From: Cornus controversa
Lineage: Eukaryota; Streptophyta; Magnoliopsida; Cornales; Cornaceae
Reading direction: 5' to 3'
NCBI GenBank assembly: GCA_026545225.1
Contig: CM048853.1
Location: 42,176,755 to 42,240,754 of the forward strand
Length of the DNA: 64,000 nt
Shown here: positions 32,617-43,772 of the stretch, one piece after another
Numbering within the stretch: position 1 is the stretch's first letter
Layout: each line of letters opens with the position of its first letter
Made by a program: the position numbers and the translations under genes
The notes under the pieces: generated by a model
Database searches by the model: none
Seen by the model: the letters and a program-made list of their open reading frames with translations, nothing else
Told to the model about the DNA's origin: nothing

Positions 32617-32796
32617 CAAAAAACGCGTTTTAAAACTTCTATTTAAGCAAGAATAAAACTCAGTTACATCACATATAATTTTATAAATCTCTCCTCTAAT
32701 CGTACGTACAATAAGAGTAACTCAAAGATTCTCTCTCTCTCTCTCTCTCTATTCAGCCTTTATTCCTCATCTTGCTTTTGTTCTTCTTCACCTTTC
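32617..32796 (+). promoter_or_regulatory. Core promoter and 5' leader of gene 2, with CGCG box
   Basis: ACGCGT at 32623-32628 matches the CGCG-box consensus bound by plant CAMTA calmodulin-binding transcription activators. In gene 1 the matching bases read AGGCGT (9852-9857), so the box is lost there or gained here. The TATA-like CTATTTAAG follows at about 32639, then a CT-rich leader with a longer (CT)n run than gene 1. Ca2+/calmodulin control of a Ca2+ pump gene would be plausible, but it is inferred from one short motif. Confidence 0.45.
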
Positions 32797-35700
32797 ATGC
32801 CTCATAACTCTTCCCAACACCTTGATACAATCATGTTCAAGGACAAATATTGCTCCACTGTCAGACCCCACAAACGATTACAGTTGGCTTTCAGGGCCAT
32901 ATACTTCGTAGTTTCTTTGTCCAAGAAGGTTTTCAAGAACACCCGAATTCTCACCCCAGCCATTCATAGCCCACCATACGTTGCAATTGATATTCAACCC
33001 ATCAATGATGATGACAATGACGATGATCACGTACCCTTTCTTGCAATTGACCAAAAGGCGCTCGCCGACCTGGTTAAAGATAGAGACTTTGATAGTCTCC
33101 ATCAATATGGAGGGGTGAAAGAAGTTACAGCCATTCTTGAAACCGATGAGAAGTTCGGTATCAGTGGCAACAATGGTGATACCAAGCAGAGAATCGACGT
33201 GTTCGGATCCAACACATTCCAGAAGCCTCCTGCAAAAAGCTTCATCAGTTTTGTGATTGAAGCATTCAAAGACACAACAATTATCATACTTCTGGTATGT
33301 GCAGTTCTCTCTCTTGGCTTTGGAATTAAGCAGCATGGCCTCAAGGAAGGGTGGTATGATGGAGGGAGCATCATTGTTGCTGTTGTATTAGTTGTTGCAG
33401 TCTCTGCTATCAGTAACTTCAAGCAGGGCAGACAGTTTGAGAAGCTGTCGGAGGAGAGCAGCGACATAAAAGTGGAAGTAGTGAGAGATGGGCGACGACA
33501 ACCCATATCAATCTTTGAAGTTGTAGTGGGTGACATTGTGTGTTTGAATATTGGTGATCAGATTCCGGCAGACGGATTGTTCTTGGATGGTCACTCGTTG
33601 AAGGTGGACGAATCTAGCATGACCGGTGAAAGTGATCATGTTGAAGTCAATGAGGCCACGAATCCGTTTCTGCTTTCTGGTACAAAGGTGACAGATGGCT
33701 ACGGTCACATGCTTGTCACTGCAGTAGGCATGAACACAGCATGGGGCCAGATGATGAGCTCCATAAGCCGTGACTTGGACGAGGAGACACCATTGCAAGT
33801 CCGCCTCAACAAGCTGACTTCTTATATTGGGAAGATTGGTTTGTTGGTGGCTTTCCTCGTTCTCGTGGTTTTGCTGATACGTTACTTCACAGGACACACA
33901 GAAGACCAAAGCGGGCACCGGGAATTCAATGGCAGCAAGACCAAAGCTGATGAGATCATGAATGCCATGGTGCGTATCATTGCTGCAGCAGTTACAATAG
34001 TTGTGGTGGCAATCCCAGAGGGTTTGCCTTTGGCTGTCACTCTGACTCTGGCTTATTCGATGAAGAAAATGATGGCCGACAATGCCATGGTCAGGAAACT
34101 CTCTGCCTGTGAGACGATGGGTTCAGCTACAACAATCTGCACAGACAAAACAGGCACGCTTACATTAAACCAGATGAAGGTCACTGAGTTTTGGCTGGGA
34201 AAAGAGGAAGCGAAAGACAAATCACCATCAGAACTAGCCCCTAATTTTCTTGAATTGCTACAAGAAGGTATTGGTTTAAATACAACAGGAGAAGTTTATA
34301 GACCAGTATCTACATCAACTCCTGAGATTTCTGGTAGTCCAACTGAGTCGGCCATTCTCTCTTGGGCCGTGTTTGATTTGAATATGGATCTTGATGAAAT
34401 AAAGCAAGTTAATGAAATTCTCCATGTAGAAGCTTTCAATTCGGAGATGAAACGAAGTGGGGTTCTGGTGAGGAGAAAAGGTGAAGAGACAGTTCATACA
34501 CACTGGAAGGGAGCTGCAGAGATGATTCTCGCAATGTGCTCAAATTATTGCATTAGAAGCGGGATAATCATTGCAATGGATGATTCAGAGAGAATGCAGT
34601 TTGAAACAATTATTAAAGATATGGCAGCTAAAAGCCTGCGATGCATTGCTTTTGCATACAAAAAAGTCGCAGGAAAAGGTTTACAGGGCAATGAAAAGCT
34701 CGAAGAAGCTGGACTGACATTATTAGGGCTGGTAGGTTTGAAGGACCCATGTCGGCCAGGTGTTGGGGCAGCAGTACAGTCATGCAGGGATGCTGGAGTT
34801 GACATCAAAATGATCACTGGAGACAATATGTTCACTGCAAAAGCTATAGCTATTGAATGTGGTATTCTCATACCCAATGACAATTCAAATGATGCAGTAG
34901 TAGAAGGTGTAACATTCAGAAATTACTCACAAGAAGAGAGAATGTTGAAGGTCGAGTCTATCCGTGTAATGGCCAGATCATCCCCGTTTGACAAGCTTCT
35001 GATGGTGCAATGTTTGAAGCAGAAAGGGCACGTGGTAGCAGTCACAGGCGATGGAAACAATGATGCGCCCGCACTCAAAGAAGCAGATATTGGGCTCTCC
35101 ATGGGGATCCAAGGCACAGAAGTGGCAAAAGAGAGCTCCGATATAGTCATCTTGGATGATAATTTTGCCTCTTTGGTGACAGTTTTGAGTTGGGGCAGGT
35201 GTGTTTACAACAATATTCAAAAGTTCATCCAATTTCAACTCACAGTCAATGTCGCTGCCCTAGTCATCAACTTTGTTGCTGCACTATCATCTGGTGAAGT
35301 CCCACTAACAGCAGTCCAGCTGTTGTGGGTAAATCTCATTATGGACACTTTGGGGGCTTTAGCCTTGGCCACTGAACAACCCACTAATGATGTCATGAAG
35401 AAGCCACCAGTCGGTCAAACTGAACCGCTTATAACAAGAGTCATGTGGAGGAACTTAATTGCTCAGGCCTTGTATCAGGTCACCGTTTTGCTGATCATGG
35501 AGTTCCAGGGAAGGTCTATCTTTCACGTGAACGAGAAGGTCAAGGACACCCTCATTTTCAATAGTTTTGTTCTCTGCCAAGTTTTTAATGAGTTTAATGC
35601 AAGGAAGCTGGAGAAGAAGAACATATTTAAAGGGCTGCTGAAGAACAAGCTGTTTCTAGGGATCATTGGGATCACAGTAGTTCTTCAAGTGGTTATGGTG

Positions 35701-35814
35701 GAGTTTCTAAAGAGGTTTGCTAATACTGAAAGGCTGAATTGGGGCCAATGGGGTGCATGCATTGGAATTGGTGCATTGTCATGGCCAATTGGTTGGGTTG
35801 TCAAGTACATGTGA
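32797..35814 (+). CDS. Autoinhibited plasma-membrane-type Ca2+-ATPase, ACA12/13-like, copy 2
   Basis: A 1005-residue, intronless paralogue of the gene at 10016-13087. Residue numbering is the same up to 1004, so TGES 276-279, PEGLP 407-411, D450 of DKTGTL, KGAAE 571-575, TGDN 674-677, GDGNNDAPAL 751-760 and N846/D850 are all present, and the pump should be catalytically competent. Relative to gene 1, 11 bp are missing at the codons for KYIPVS, so the protein ends KYM and lacks 18 residues. The downstream bases still match the gene 1 tail. Amino-acid differences cluster in the nucleotide-binding domain (residues about 551-696, e.g. KCSNYYATSGM versus MCSNYCIRSGI) and are nearly absent from 701-870. 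In the N-terminal regulatory region I21T and V34A differ. Role and membrane location are as for copy 1 by family inference. Confidence 0.94.
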   Translation: MPHNSSQHLDTIMFKDKYCSTVRPHKRLQLAFRAIYFVVSLSKKVFKNTRILTPAIHSPPYVAIDIQPINDDDNDDDHVPFLAIDQKALADLVKDRDFDSLHQYGGVKEVTAILETDEKFGISGNNGDTKQRIDVFGSNTFQKPPAKSFISFVIEAFKDTTIIILLVCAVLSLGFGIKQHGLKEGWYDGGSIIVAVVLVVAVSAISNFKQGRQFEKLSEESSDIKVEVVRDGRRQPISIFEVVVGDIVCLNIGDQIPADGLFLDGHSLKVDESSMTGESDHVEVNEATNPFLLSGTKVTDGYGHMLVTAVGMNTAWGQMMSSISRDLDEETPLQVRLNKLTSYIGKIGLLVAFLVLVVLLIRYFTGHTEDQSGHREFNGSKTKADEIMNAMVRIIAAAVTIVVVAIPEGLPLAVTLTLAYSMKKMMADNAMVRKLSACETMGSATTICTDKTGTLTLNQMKVTEFWLGKEEAKDKSPSELAPNFLELLQEGIGLNTTGEVYRPVSTSTPEISGSPTESAILSWAVFDLNMDLDEIKQVNEILHVEAFNSEMKRSGVLVRRKGEETVHTHWKGAAEMILAMCSNYCIRSGIIIAMDDSERMQFETIIKDMAAKSLRCIAFAYKKVAGKGLQGNEKLEEAGLTLLGLVGLKDPCRPGVGAAVQSCRDAGVDIKMITGDNMFTAKAIAIECGILIPNDNSNDAVVEGVTFRNYSQEERMLKVESIRVMARSSPFDKLLMVQCLKQKGHVVAVTGDGNNDAPALKEADIGLSMGIQGTEVAKESSDIVILDDNFASLVTVLSWGRCVYNNIQKFIQFQLTVNVAALVINFVAALSSGEVPLTAVQLLWVNLIMDTLGALALATEQPTNDVMKKPPVGQTEPLITRVMWRNLIAQALYQVTVLLIMEFQGRSIFHVNEKVKDTLIFNSFVLCQVFNEFNARKLEKKNIFKGLLKNKLFLGIIGITVVLQVVMVEFLKRFANTERLNWGQWGACIGIGALSWPIGWVVKYM

Positions 35815-35956
35815 ACACTTTCGCAGCCTTCCAAAATATAGAGTTTCAGTATCCTGAAACAGACAACCACAATCAGGTGTTGCATCAAAATCAAATTTGT
35901 TCAACTTTCTCGTAGAATTTAGAAGACAATCTTTATTGCTTTAATGTTTCTATGAT

Positions 35957-37360
35957 GGTTGTCAAAATTCCGATTTGAATTGTATGATTCTACGATCCAA
36001 AATCAACAAAACGATCCAAATCGCACCTAAATCTTTTCTCGAGTGGAATCCTAGTAGAATCAGTAAAATCCCATGTAGAATCGTATAATCCTTCGATTCT
36101 ACGCGATTCTACCGATTCCACACAACAAGTAATTTGGGCCAAAAACTTAAATAAGTTATTTGGGTTTTGTTTAATTATTTGGGCCACAACTTAAATAAGT
36201 TAGAAAGCCCAAGCATTTTGGGCCCAATTTACTTGCAAAAAAAAAACTAAAGTAACTAAAGTACAAAAAATAAAATATGATCTAGGATTCTAGAGCTCGA
36301 AGCTTCTTCTCTTCTTCACTCTCTCTCTCTTTGCCTTCTATGGCTATACCAAACTCCAGCAGTCAACCAGCGCAACCTCGTCAAGTCTTTCCGACTAGCT
36401 CCAGCAGCAAACTCCGACTAACTCCAGCCACCAACTTCTTCGGAAAGCTCCTCTTCTAAGTCAAAGATACACATCTTCTCCAGACTCCATCTATTACATT
36501 TTTTTTTCACTTCTCTCTCTTCCTAACCAAAAACCCAACACTCTATAATGTTTTGAAAAGAAATTATATAAGCAATGAAAAAAGTCATTGGCCCACTGTG
36601 TCAGTGTGTATGGGTCTTGAATGGTGCAATGTAAGAAGTAAGAACATAATCAATCAACAATGTATTCCAACTTTTATAATATTTTTACCATATTAATTCT
36701 CATTGATGCTTGTATATCTATTGCCCTAATTATTCTAAAGGAGTACAAATTTCCAGTGCTCTTTTTTTTTCGTCCAAAGAGTTGATTATTATCTGCTAAG
36801 TCCAATGTTGACAGTTAAACATGTATTGCTCTAAACAAATAAGTCGCACATTAATATTGATGATACATATTTACTGAATTCCGAAACTTGATCACAAATT
36901 GAGTGCTTCAAGAGCAATATATCTTTACAACAAAATAATAATGAGATACAAAGATGGATCCTTACATGATTGAGATATGTAACTAAAAAAATAAAAATAA
37001 AAATTGAACAGAAAAAAGAATGGCTATTCGAAAAGGTCAATCTTAGATGTCTAAATATATATATTTTTTCTAGATTTATTTAAGTGTTGGTTGCAGGGAT
37101 GATTATGGAGAAAATTTAAGCTACATCCTCTTAGATATATATTTGAATTTATCCCTAACTATATTTGGAGTGGTATTTTTATATATATTTGTGTTTTGTG
37201 CTTATGATTGCTATATTTTAGAGATATTATTGTTTAAAAAGTTAGTTTGAATTTTTTTTTTTACTAGTTTTGTAGAATCTTACGATTCACAATCCGATTT
37301 TACGATTCTGATTCTACGGAACCCCCACCGATCCTATGTAGAATCCCGATCCTGACAACC
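35957..37360. mobile_element. TIR-like element downstream of gene 2 (copy of 13187-14576)
   Basis: Same ends (GGTTGTCA...TGACAACC) and same interior as the copy after gene 1, 1404 bp, with small indels only. Its presence at the same distance in both segments shows that it was part of the duplicated unit. Noncoding. Confidence 0.5.
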
Positions 37361-37731
37361 TTATTTCTTGGGTCTCTCAATAGTTTCCCTCGGAGGTTTT
37401 CAGAATTTCAGTTCTTCTGAATATTGATCAAACTAAATGGCAATACATCTTTAGGTCTTGAATAGAAGGTTTCCCCAAGGAGTAATTTTCTTTTTCTTAA
37501 TTTTCTTGCTTCAGTGTCTCGATATTTCAAAACAACATGTGCACTTTATTATCATGTTATCAATTTATAATGCAAGTTCTACTGGACATCAATTTGAAGT
37601 GATTCATCAGACATACATCATTTCCCATGAATTAATTTAATTCTATCTACATGGTTCCTCCACACAAAAAGAAAAAAACTAAATAGTGAAATTATCCTAC
37701 ACACTAATTTGTACTTTATCTGAAGGATTAA

Positions 37732-40700
37732 ACAGATATAGTGTGCTTATTTTATGTATATTTGCTTAATAGACAATGTGATAGATAAGTGCTGACTGCT
37801 GAGCATATTAATTCAACTGATTGCCTCCCAAAGGCCTTTGACACAACACAATTCCTTGGCAGAAAACAAAGGCGTAACATTTCTTTTCAGAGGATCACAG
37901 TGAAAAGAGAGAAAATATTCATTACAACTTAATAATAACCAAATTTCATCTGAAAGTTTTAGCTTCAAAACAAAAAACACCATCATTCTTCCTTCAATTT
38001 TCTCTAAAACAAAAGGAAAAAAAAATCAGCAAACATGGAAACAATAAATAGAAAATTAAAATATAAAAACAACACTTGCAAGACCATCGTAATTACAAAG
38101 TGTACAATCGAAACTACCATCAATGATTGGACAAGGAATGCCGCATAATTTTATAGTCATGCCTCCGATCCAAGAGGTTGTAAAGCCTCATAAGGTGTTG
38201 CATTAAGTATGCATCTTTATTACTCTGAATTATATAGTGTCCAATATTGCTGCTAAGCTACATAAAATCATATCCCCTTTTAAATTTTGACACCTAGGAC
38301 TCCAAATTTGAGTAATCTAGTTTTTATTTTATTTTATTTTTCAGTAAATGAGTAAGCTGTAAGCTAGTTCGTTGGTTTTCATTAAGTATAATTTTAAGCA
38401 ACCATAGCTGCAAACTGTTACCACCATGGTATGTAACCCAGGGGTATCTCATCAACCACTCAAAGTGGAGCTTGAGGCCCATTAGGGGCAAAGTGGGAGT
38501 GTGAGTTAGTTGTCAGGACAAAAAAAAAATAAAAACAATACAGATACATACAAATATATATATATATAGCTGCAAACTGTTCAGGGTTCAAATGTTCAAC
38601 CCTCATTCCACTCAGTGAATCAATAAATGTTTTTCTTTCCTTGCAATTGCAAAAATTAGTTGGTATTATAGAAAAACTACAGCAAAAGTAATAATAATAG
38701 CATTAAATTGAATTACAAAACTGCTTCAAAAAAATGGTAACAATCTAAAAAACTTGATTTGAAATTATGGAGAATAAACACGAGTGCATAAAGTCAATAC
38801 CGACAGAGTGCCTGAGAAGGAATTCCCTAGAATCAACTATCAAGTATCAAGACAAGGCAAAATATATAGATATATATTATATAGGTTATATATATATATA
38901 TTATTTTCATGTTTTTGTTAGATTTTTTGTATTGATCCCTTTTATTTTTGGAGTTTTTAATTTTCCCTGCATTTCTAAGTTTCTATGCAATTTAGTTGGA
39001 TTAAATTCATATATTACAAACATCATAATTATAACAAGGGTACAATACAAGAACTGAAGAACTCACGAGTTTATTGCTTATGTTGAGAAGAAAGAGTGGA
39101 AGAAGACTGCGATGTTAAAGCAACAAAGAAGTTCGCATTACAGCAGCAATAGGCACATCTCCTCCTCTCCTCCTCCTTCTCTCCCTTTTTTGCCTTATTA
39201 ATTGTGCCATTCACATGGACACAGAGCACATCTTGACATATTGCACTCTAGTACTAGAGTAGCATCCAACATGTAAAAGCAAGATCATCATGTAAAAGCC
39301 AGTAAACTAATGTGTTATAAGGTTTCATAGGGAAAAAAAGCTTATATAAATTGGTGAATATCAGTAGTACAAACCAAAAGGAAAACAAAGTAATGATGTA
39401 TACCAAACTCTGTCGGCAAGCCTTCGTGTGGAGGTCAATCTTGCCATTTAGCAGACTTTAGTCAACTAGCTTCACTAATGAGCTAGAAAGCACGGACACA
39501 CCTAAAAGGTCGAAGAATCCGTGTCGGACACGTATCGGACACCGACACGCGTCGGACACTCCCTGACACGTGTCGGACACGCCAAAATACGTGTCCTAAT
39601 TTTTTTATTCTTGGACACGACATAGACACGCCATGGACACGTGTCATATCATTAGCGAGTTTTCAGAAAGTTTTAAAAAGAAAGATAGTTTAAAATGTAA
39701 ATATGATGATTTCTTTGAATATTTTTAATAAAATATGGCGGTCACAACATATAATATTTCATTTTTTTTTAGAAAACAACTATTATCATTATTGTGGAGT
39801 AGATTCAATTGTGTAGTTCTTTAAACGATAAACTAATTGTTTTCATAGCTCATTAATTATTATAATTTGTGATTTTTTCATTGTTAGGTTGATCTCATAT
39901 ATATAAAAAGATATATTTATTAGTCGTGTGTCCCCGCCGTGTCCGTATCCTAGTTTTTTAAGATCTACCGTGTCGCTGTGTCTGTGTCGTGTCGTATCCG
40001 TGTCCCGTATCCGTATCCGTGCTTCTTAGCTAATGAGTAACTACATTCCAGAACCAAAAGATTTCACCTGTGGAGAAATTTAAAAAAGCATATTCCAAAA
40101 CATCAATCCTTCTAGGGGCAATGTGGGGTCAACTAAATCCCATCATTAACAGTTATCCTACATCTTTCATTATGACCATCTTACTTCAGATTCATCTTTT
40201 TGACAATCAACTCCTTTAAAACTTAAGTTGCTATAATGCATGTAACTCAACCATTTATATCATTCACGTGTCCTGTCACACCTGGCCAAACTTCTCTCCA
40301 AAAGTGGACCAAGATGTGCATCAATTACAATTAAGAAGGCAAAATTTGAGCCCAAGTCCTTTCTGCTTTAATATCATGTCAACAGTTAATATTCTAAGAG
40401 CTTAAGCAACTAAATGATGTTAACTTAACTTATGTTATCAACATGATCACTTGTGTGTAGTCAGAAACCCTCCATGAGTGAGCCTATGACCCGTGCACAT
40501 TGATTATATCACAGATATATGGATGATCCGAACTTGAGGGGGCTGCACACGAATTATTTTTTGTTGTGAATAACTCTTCACAAAGTGTAAATTGTCACAG
40601 ATGGTGTAAATTAAGTATGTGTATCATCAACACATCTAAACTTAATGAACCATCAATCTAGAATTTAGGATATTTATTCTAATTCCAAATTACACTGAAG

Positions 40701-41285
40701 TAGGGAAAAAAATTTACACTAACGCAGCTGCAACTCATGCCTGACCCTAAGCTCTGATGGGCCCTTTGATCTCAGCATGAAGCCCACAACACTATAATAA
40801 ATTCAAAAGAATAATAACTTAAAATTTAAATAAAAAATATATATAACATAATTGGAACAAGTTACTGATTATTTTCAAGATATTAATTTTTTTATTTTTG
40901 GGGTAAGGATCAAGATATTAAATCTTGTGTGCTTTAACCATCAACCAATTGCCAAAGAACCAGGTTCTATAACTTCATTTGCTTCACCATTCTATAATAG
41001 CTCAAATTATTGGATAAGTAACAGGTTTCTGATTATTGGACCTGGTTCTATAACTTCATTTACTCCAGCTTCATTTGTCTCTCTAGATTTTATCTTTAAT
41101 TTTTCATACATTAGGGGATCACTTGTAAGTTTCACTCAAACAAACCGCTTTGTTTTCTATATAAATAGCTTGAAAAACAAACTTATTATCAAGGGCTTAG
41201 CCCAAGTGATATTTCCTCCTCCTTCCAAAGATGAGGGTTCGAGTCTGCAATGGGACATTGATATGTGTGATTTACCTATGAATAA
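37732..41285. other. 3.5 kb block in segment B absent from segment A
   Basis: Segment A reads GAAGGATTAAAAAGGAAC without interruption near 14890. Segment B has about 3.55 kb between GAAGGATTAAA and AAAAAGGAAC. The block holds A-rich stretches, a hAT-like element (39483-40029), a direct repeat GGTTCTATAACTTCATTT (40963, 41044) and a SINE-like right end. No intact gene is seen; the frame at 38767-39057 ends in low-complexity sequence. It could be an insertion of unknown type or host DNA lost from A. Confidence 0.55.
39483..40029. mobile_element. Non-autonomous hAT-like element, 547 bp
   Basis: Identical 8-bp target duplications CTAATGAG flank it (39475-39482 and 40030-40037). Ends are CTAGAAAGCACGG and, in reverse complement, CTAAGAAGCACGG. 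The 8-bp duplication with short CTA-start TIRs fits hAT. Both subterminal regions are dense in GTGTCGGACACG/CGTGTCC words, mostly palindromic. No transposase. Related words near 28175-28320 suggest an older family member or fragment. Confidence 0.85.
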
Positions 41286-41290
41286 AACAA
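41190..41290 (+). mobile_element. Possible tRNA-type SINE 3' part
   Basis: GGGCTTAGCCCAAGTGATAT resembles an A box and GAGGGTTCGAGTCTGC, about 30 bp on, a B box. An A-rich end (AATAAAACAAAAAGG) abuts the right junction of the 3.5 kb block. It could mark the boundary of that insertion. Weak but structured. Confidence 0.4.
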
Positions 41291-42372
41291 AAAGGAACGA
41301 ACTTAGTTCATTTCTCATAGCATTTGAAACTTAGTATAGCCCATGTAACTTTAAGGGCTCAATCATATAAATCGACTGTCACATTCACATATTCTGTTTG
41401 GCAGTGAATTTTTTCCCCCACCCTTTTTTTAATAAGTTTCACATATTTTCTCTTTCAACCCATATCAGGTTATTGATTTCCCCTACCTTTATATAAAAAG
41501 AGGAGTCAATTTCAAATGCTAATTATGCAACTTGAAGTTGGGTTAAAAACTCTCTCTCTGTTTATTTTCGTTCTTTTCAGTTGAACGAGGGAAGATCATT
41601 CAACCCAATTTATAATAAATTACAAGAATTAAACAAATGGGCAATTAACAGAAGTAAATGGCATAGTCAATGTGTAAGTGTGTGCAGTGTGCACACATAG
41701 AGACCCACATGTATATATATACACACATGCACACACACAGACAAATATATATAGGGAGAGATAAAGTAATTGTACCTCCGTACAAAAGCTACTTGAAAGT
41801 GGGGACCCAGAAAACTGATACTCGATATAATTGTACGGCCTGAAAATTGAACAATTTGTTTATGTCTAGGGTTTTTCAAGGAGGGAACAACACAAACTTG
41901 TCTGGCCGCTGTGGAGTTGAGGATTATACACCGTTGGACTGGTCTACAAGAATACCTTCCCAGATTTGGGGTTTTGGAGTGGAATCGGGTTGACCCACTA
42001 CGAAATGGATCATTTTGTGGGTGACATATGGGCCCGGAAAGAAAGGAAAGACCCCGTTTGGATTGCTTGTTCAACCGTCTAAAAGCGTTTTTATTTTAAA
42101 ATATTGCTTTTAAATATGTTCGGTAACCATTAAAATTTTTAGTTCAAATGAGTTTTTGAATAAAATAAATTTGTAATTTTAAAAACTGCCTTCTAAATAG
42201 AATTCTAGATTTTAGGTAAAGCGTTTTTACTCATTTGTTATAAAAACAACTTCATCCATTATTTTATACAGTTATGTTATTATCAAAATATAATAATATT
42301 ATATTAAAAGACACTTTTGTAAAATTAGCAATAGAAATGCTTTAAAAAATATTATTACCAACTAAATAAAAA

Positions 42373-43333
42373 GGGTAAACTTCATTGACACCCCTGAGGT
42401 TTAATGTATTATCAGACAGTTACAATTTCGTGATTTTTTGTCACCAACACCTCTGTCAAAATTTTCAATTTTTTAATAAGTGAAAGTACATAATTGCCCC
42501 TGATTATTTAAATAAATTTTAATATAAAAACATTATAATTTGAAAATACAAAACTGCCCTTCTCTCTCTACCTTCTTCAACCACATAAACCCTAACCACC
42601 ACCACCACCACCACAGCCGTCACTCTCATCTCCTCCTCCAACCACAGCTGCCACCAACCATAACCACCACCACAGCCGCCACTCACATCTCCTCCTCCAA
42701 CCAGAGCCGCCACCAACCACAACCACCACTACCACCACAGCCGCCACGCACATCTCCTCCTACAACCACAGCCTCCACCAACCACAACCACCACCACCAC
42801 CATAGCCATTTCTTTCTCTCTCATCTCCTCCTCCAACCACAACCGCCACCAACCACAATCATAACCACCACCACCAACCACTGAAATTAAGTCCTAATTT
42901 TTCTCCTAATTTGAGGACTGAAATTAAGACCTAATTAAATATATATATTATATATATATTTTATATATATGTCAACATTAATACTTATAGAAATAAATAA
43001 TTAAATATATATGTTAACATTAATATTTATAGAAATAAATAATTAAATATGTATGTTAACATTAATATTTATGGAAATAAATAATTGAATATATAGGTTA
43101 TATATTATATTATAAATAGATATAGTTACAGAAAAAGAAAAAAAATAGTTCATTTTTTTATTTTATGTTAACATTAGTATTTATGAAAATAAATAATTAT
43201 ATATATAGGTTATATATTATAGTGTGTGTATATATATAGATAGAGAAAAGAAAGACAATTTTAGTTCCTTTTTTATTTTATGTTAACATTAGTATTTATG
43301 GTAATAAATAATTATATGTATAGGTTATATTAT

Positions 43334-43367
<34 letters not shown>

Positions 43368-43469
43368 CAAAAAAAGAAAAAAATTAATACAAAAAAAGAA
43401 AAAAAATTAATTATTTTTTATTTTATGTTAACATTATTATTTATGAAAATAAATAATTATATATACATG

Positions 43470-43508
<39 letters not shown>

Positions 43509-43763
43509 TGACGAAAGGGGCATTTTGGTCCATTAGACAGGGTTAAAAGAGTAAATTTAGTATTCAAATGGGTTAAATTAAAAGTCAAACAGTAGGAGGG
43601 TTATTTCACCATCAAAAAGTAGTCTGTCAGGGCGTACTTTTGACAGGAGGAGGTGTATGTGATATACGACACAAGCTAGAGGGGGTGTTGATGACAAAAT
43701 TGCACAAAGTTATAACCGCATAACAATATCTCAAACCTCAAAAGATATCAACGAAGTTTACCC
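42373..43763. mobile_element. Mutator-type non-autonomous element, family M copy 1
   Basis: Ends GGGTAAACTTCATTGA and, in reverse complement, GGGTAAACTTCGTTGA. The arms share CCCTGAGGTTT-type and TTTTGTC-rich blocks. 9-bp flanks AAATAAAAA (42364-42372) and AAATTAAAA (43764-43772) differ at one base, as for Mutator. The interior has a CCACCACAACC-rich tract (about 42585-42880), then AT-rich repeats with the phrase GTTAACATTA-TATTTAT-GAAATAAATAATT and long TA/TG microsatellites. No transposase. Second family member at 61209-62931. It lies at the right edge of duplicated segment B. Confidence 0.75.
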
Positions 43764-43772
43764 AAATTAAAA

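Larger units (their letters stand above)
25491..42360 (+). repeat. Segment B of the tandem Ca2+-ATPase duplication
   Basis: Counterpart of segment A, longer because of insertions (29719-30359, 30637-30896, about 37732-41285) and extra upstream blocks (about 25976-28317). It starts near GACTTACCAGATCCATG, next to a solo LTR, and the last shared word is GCTTTAAAAAATATT near 42354. Next to it a Mutator-type element begins at 42373. Confidence 0.85.

Noticed and set aside
40852-41334. 160-codon frame in the segment B extra block
   Set aside because: It spans a direct repeat and a SINE-like end, has no recognisable domain, and is not found elsewhere in the window.
42519-42884. His/Pro-rich and Val/Gly-rich open frames
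   Set aside because: They arise from a CCACCA repeat tract inside a Mutator-type element on both strands; no non-repetitive domain.
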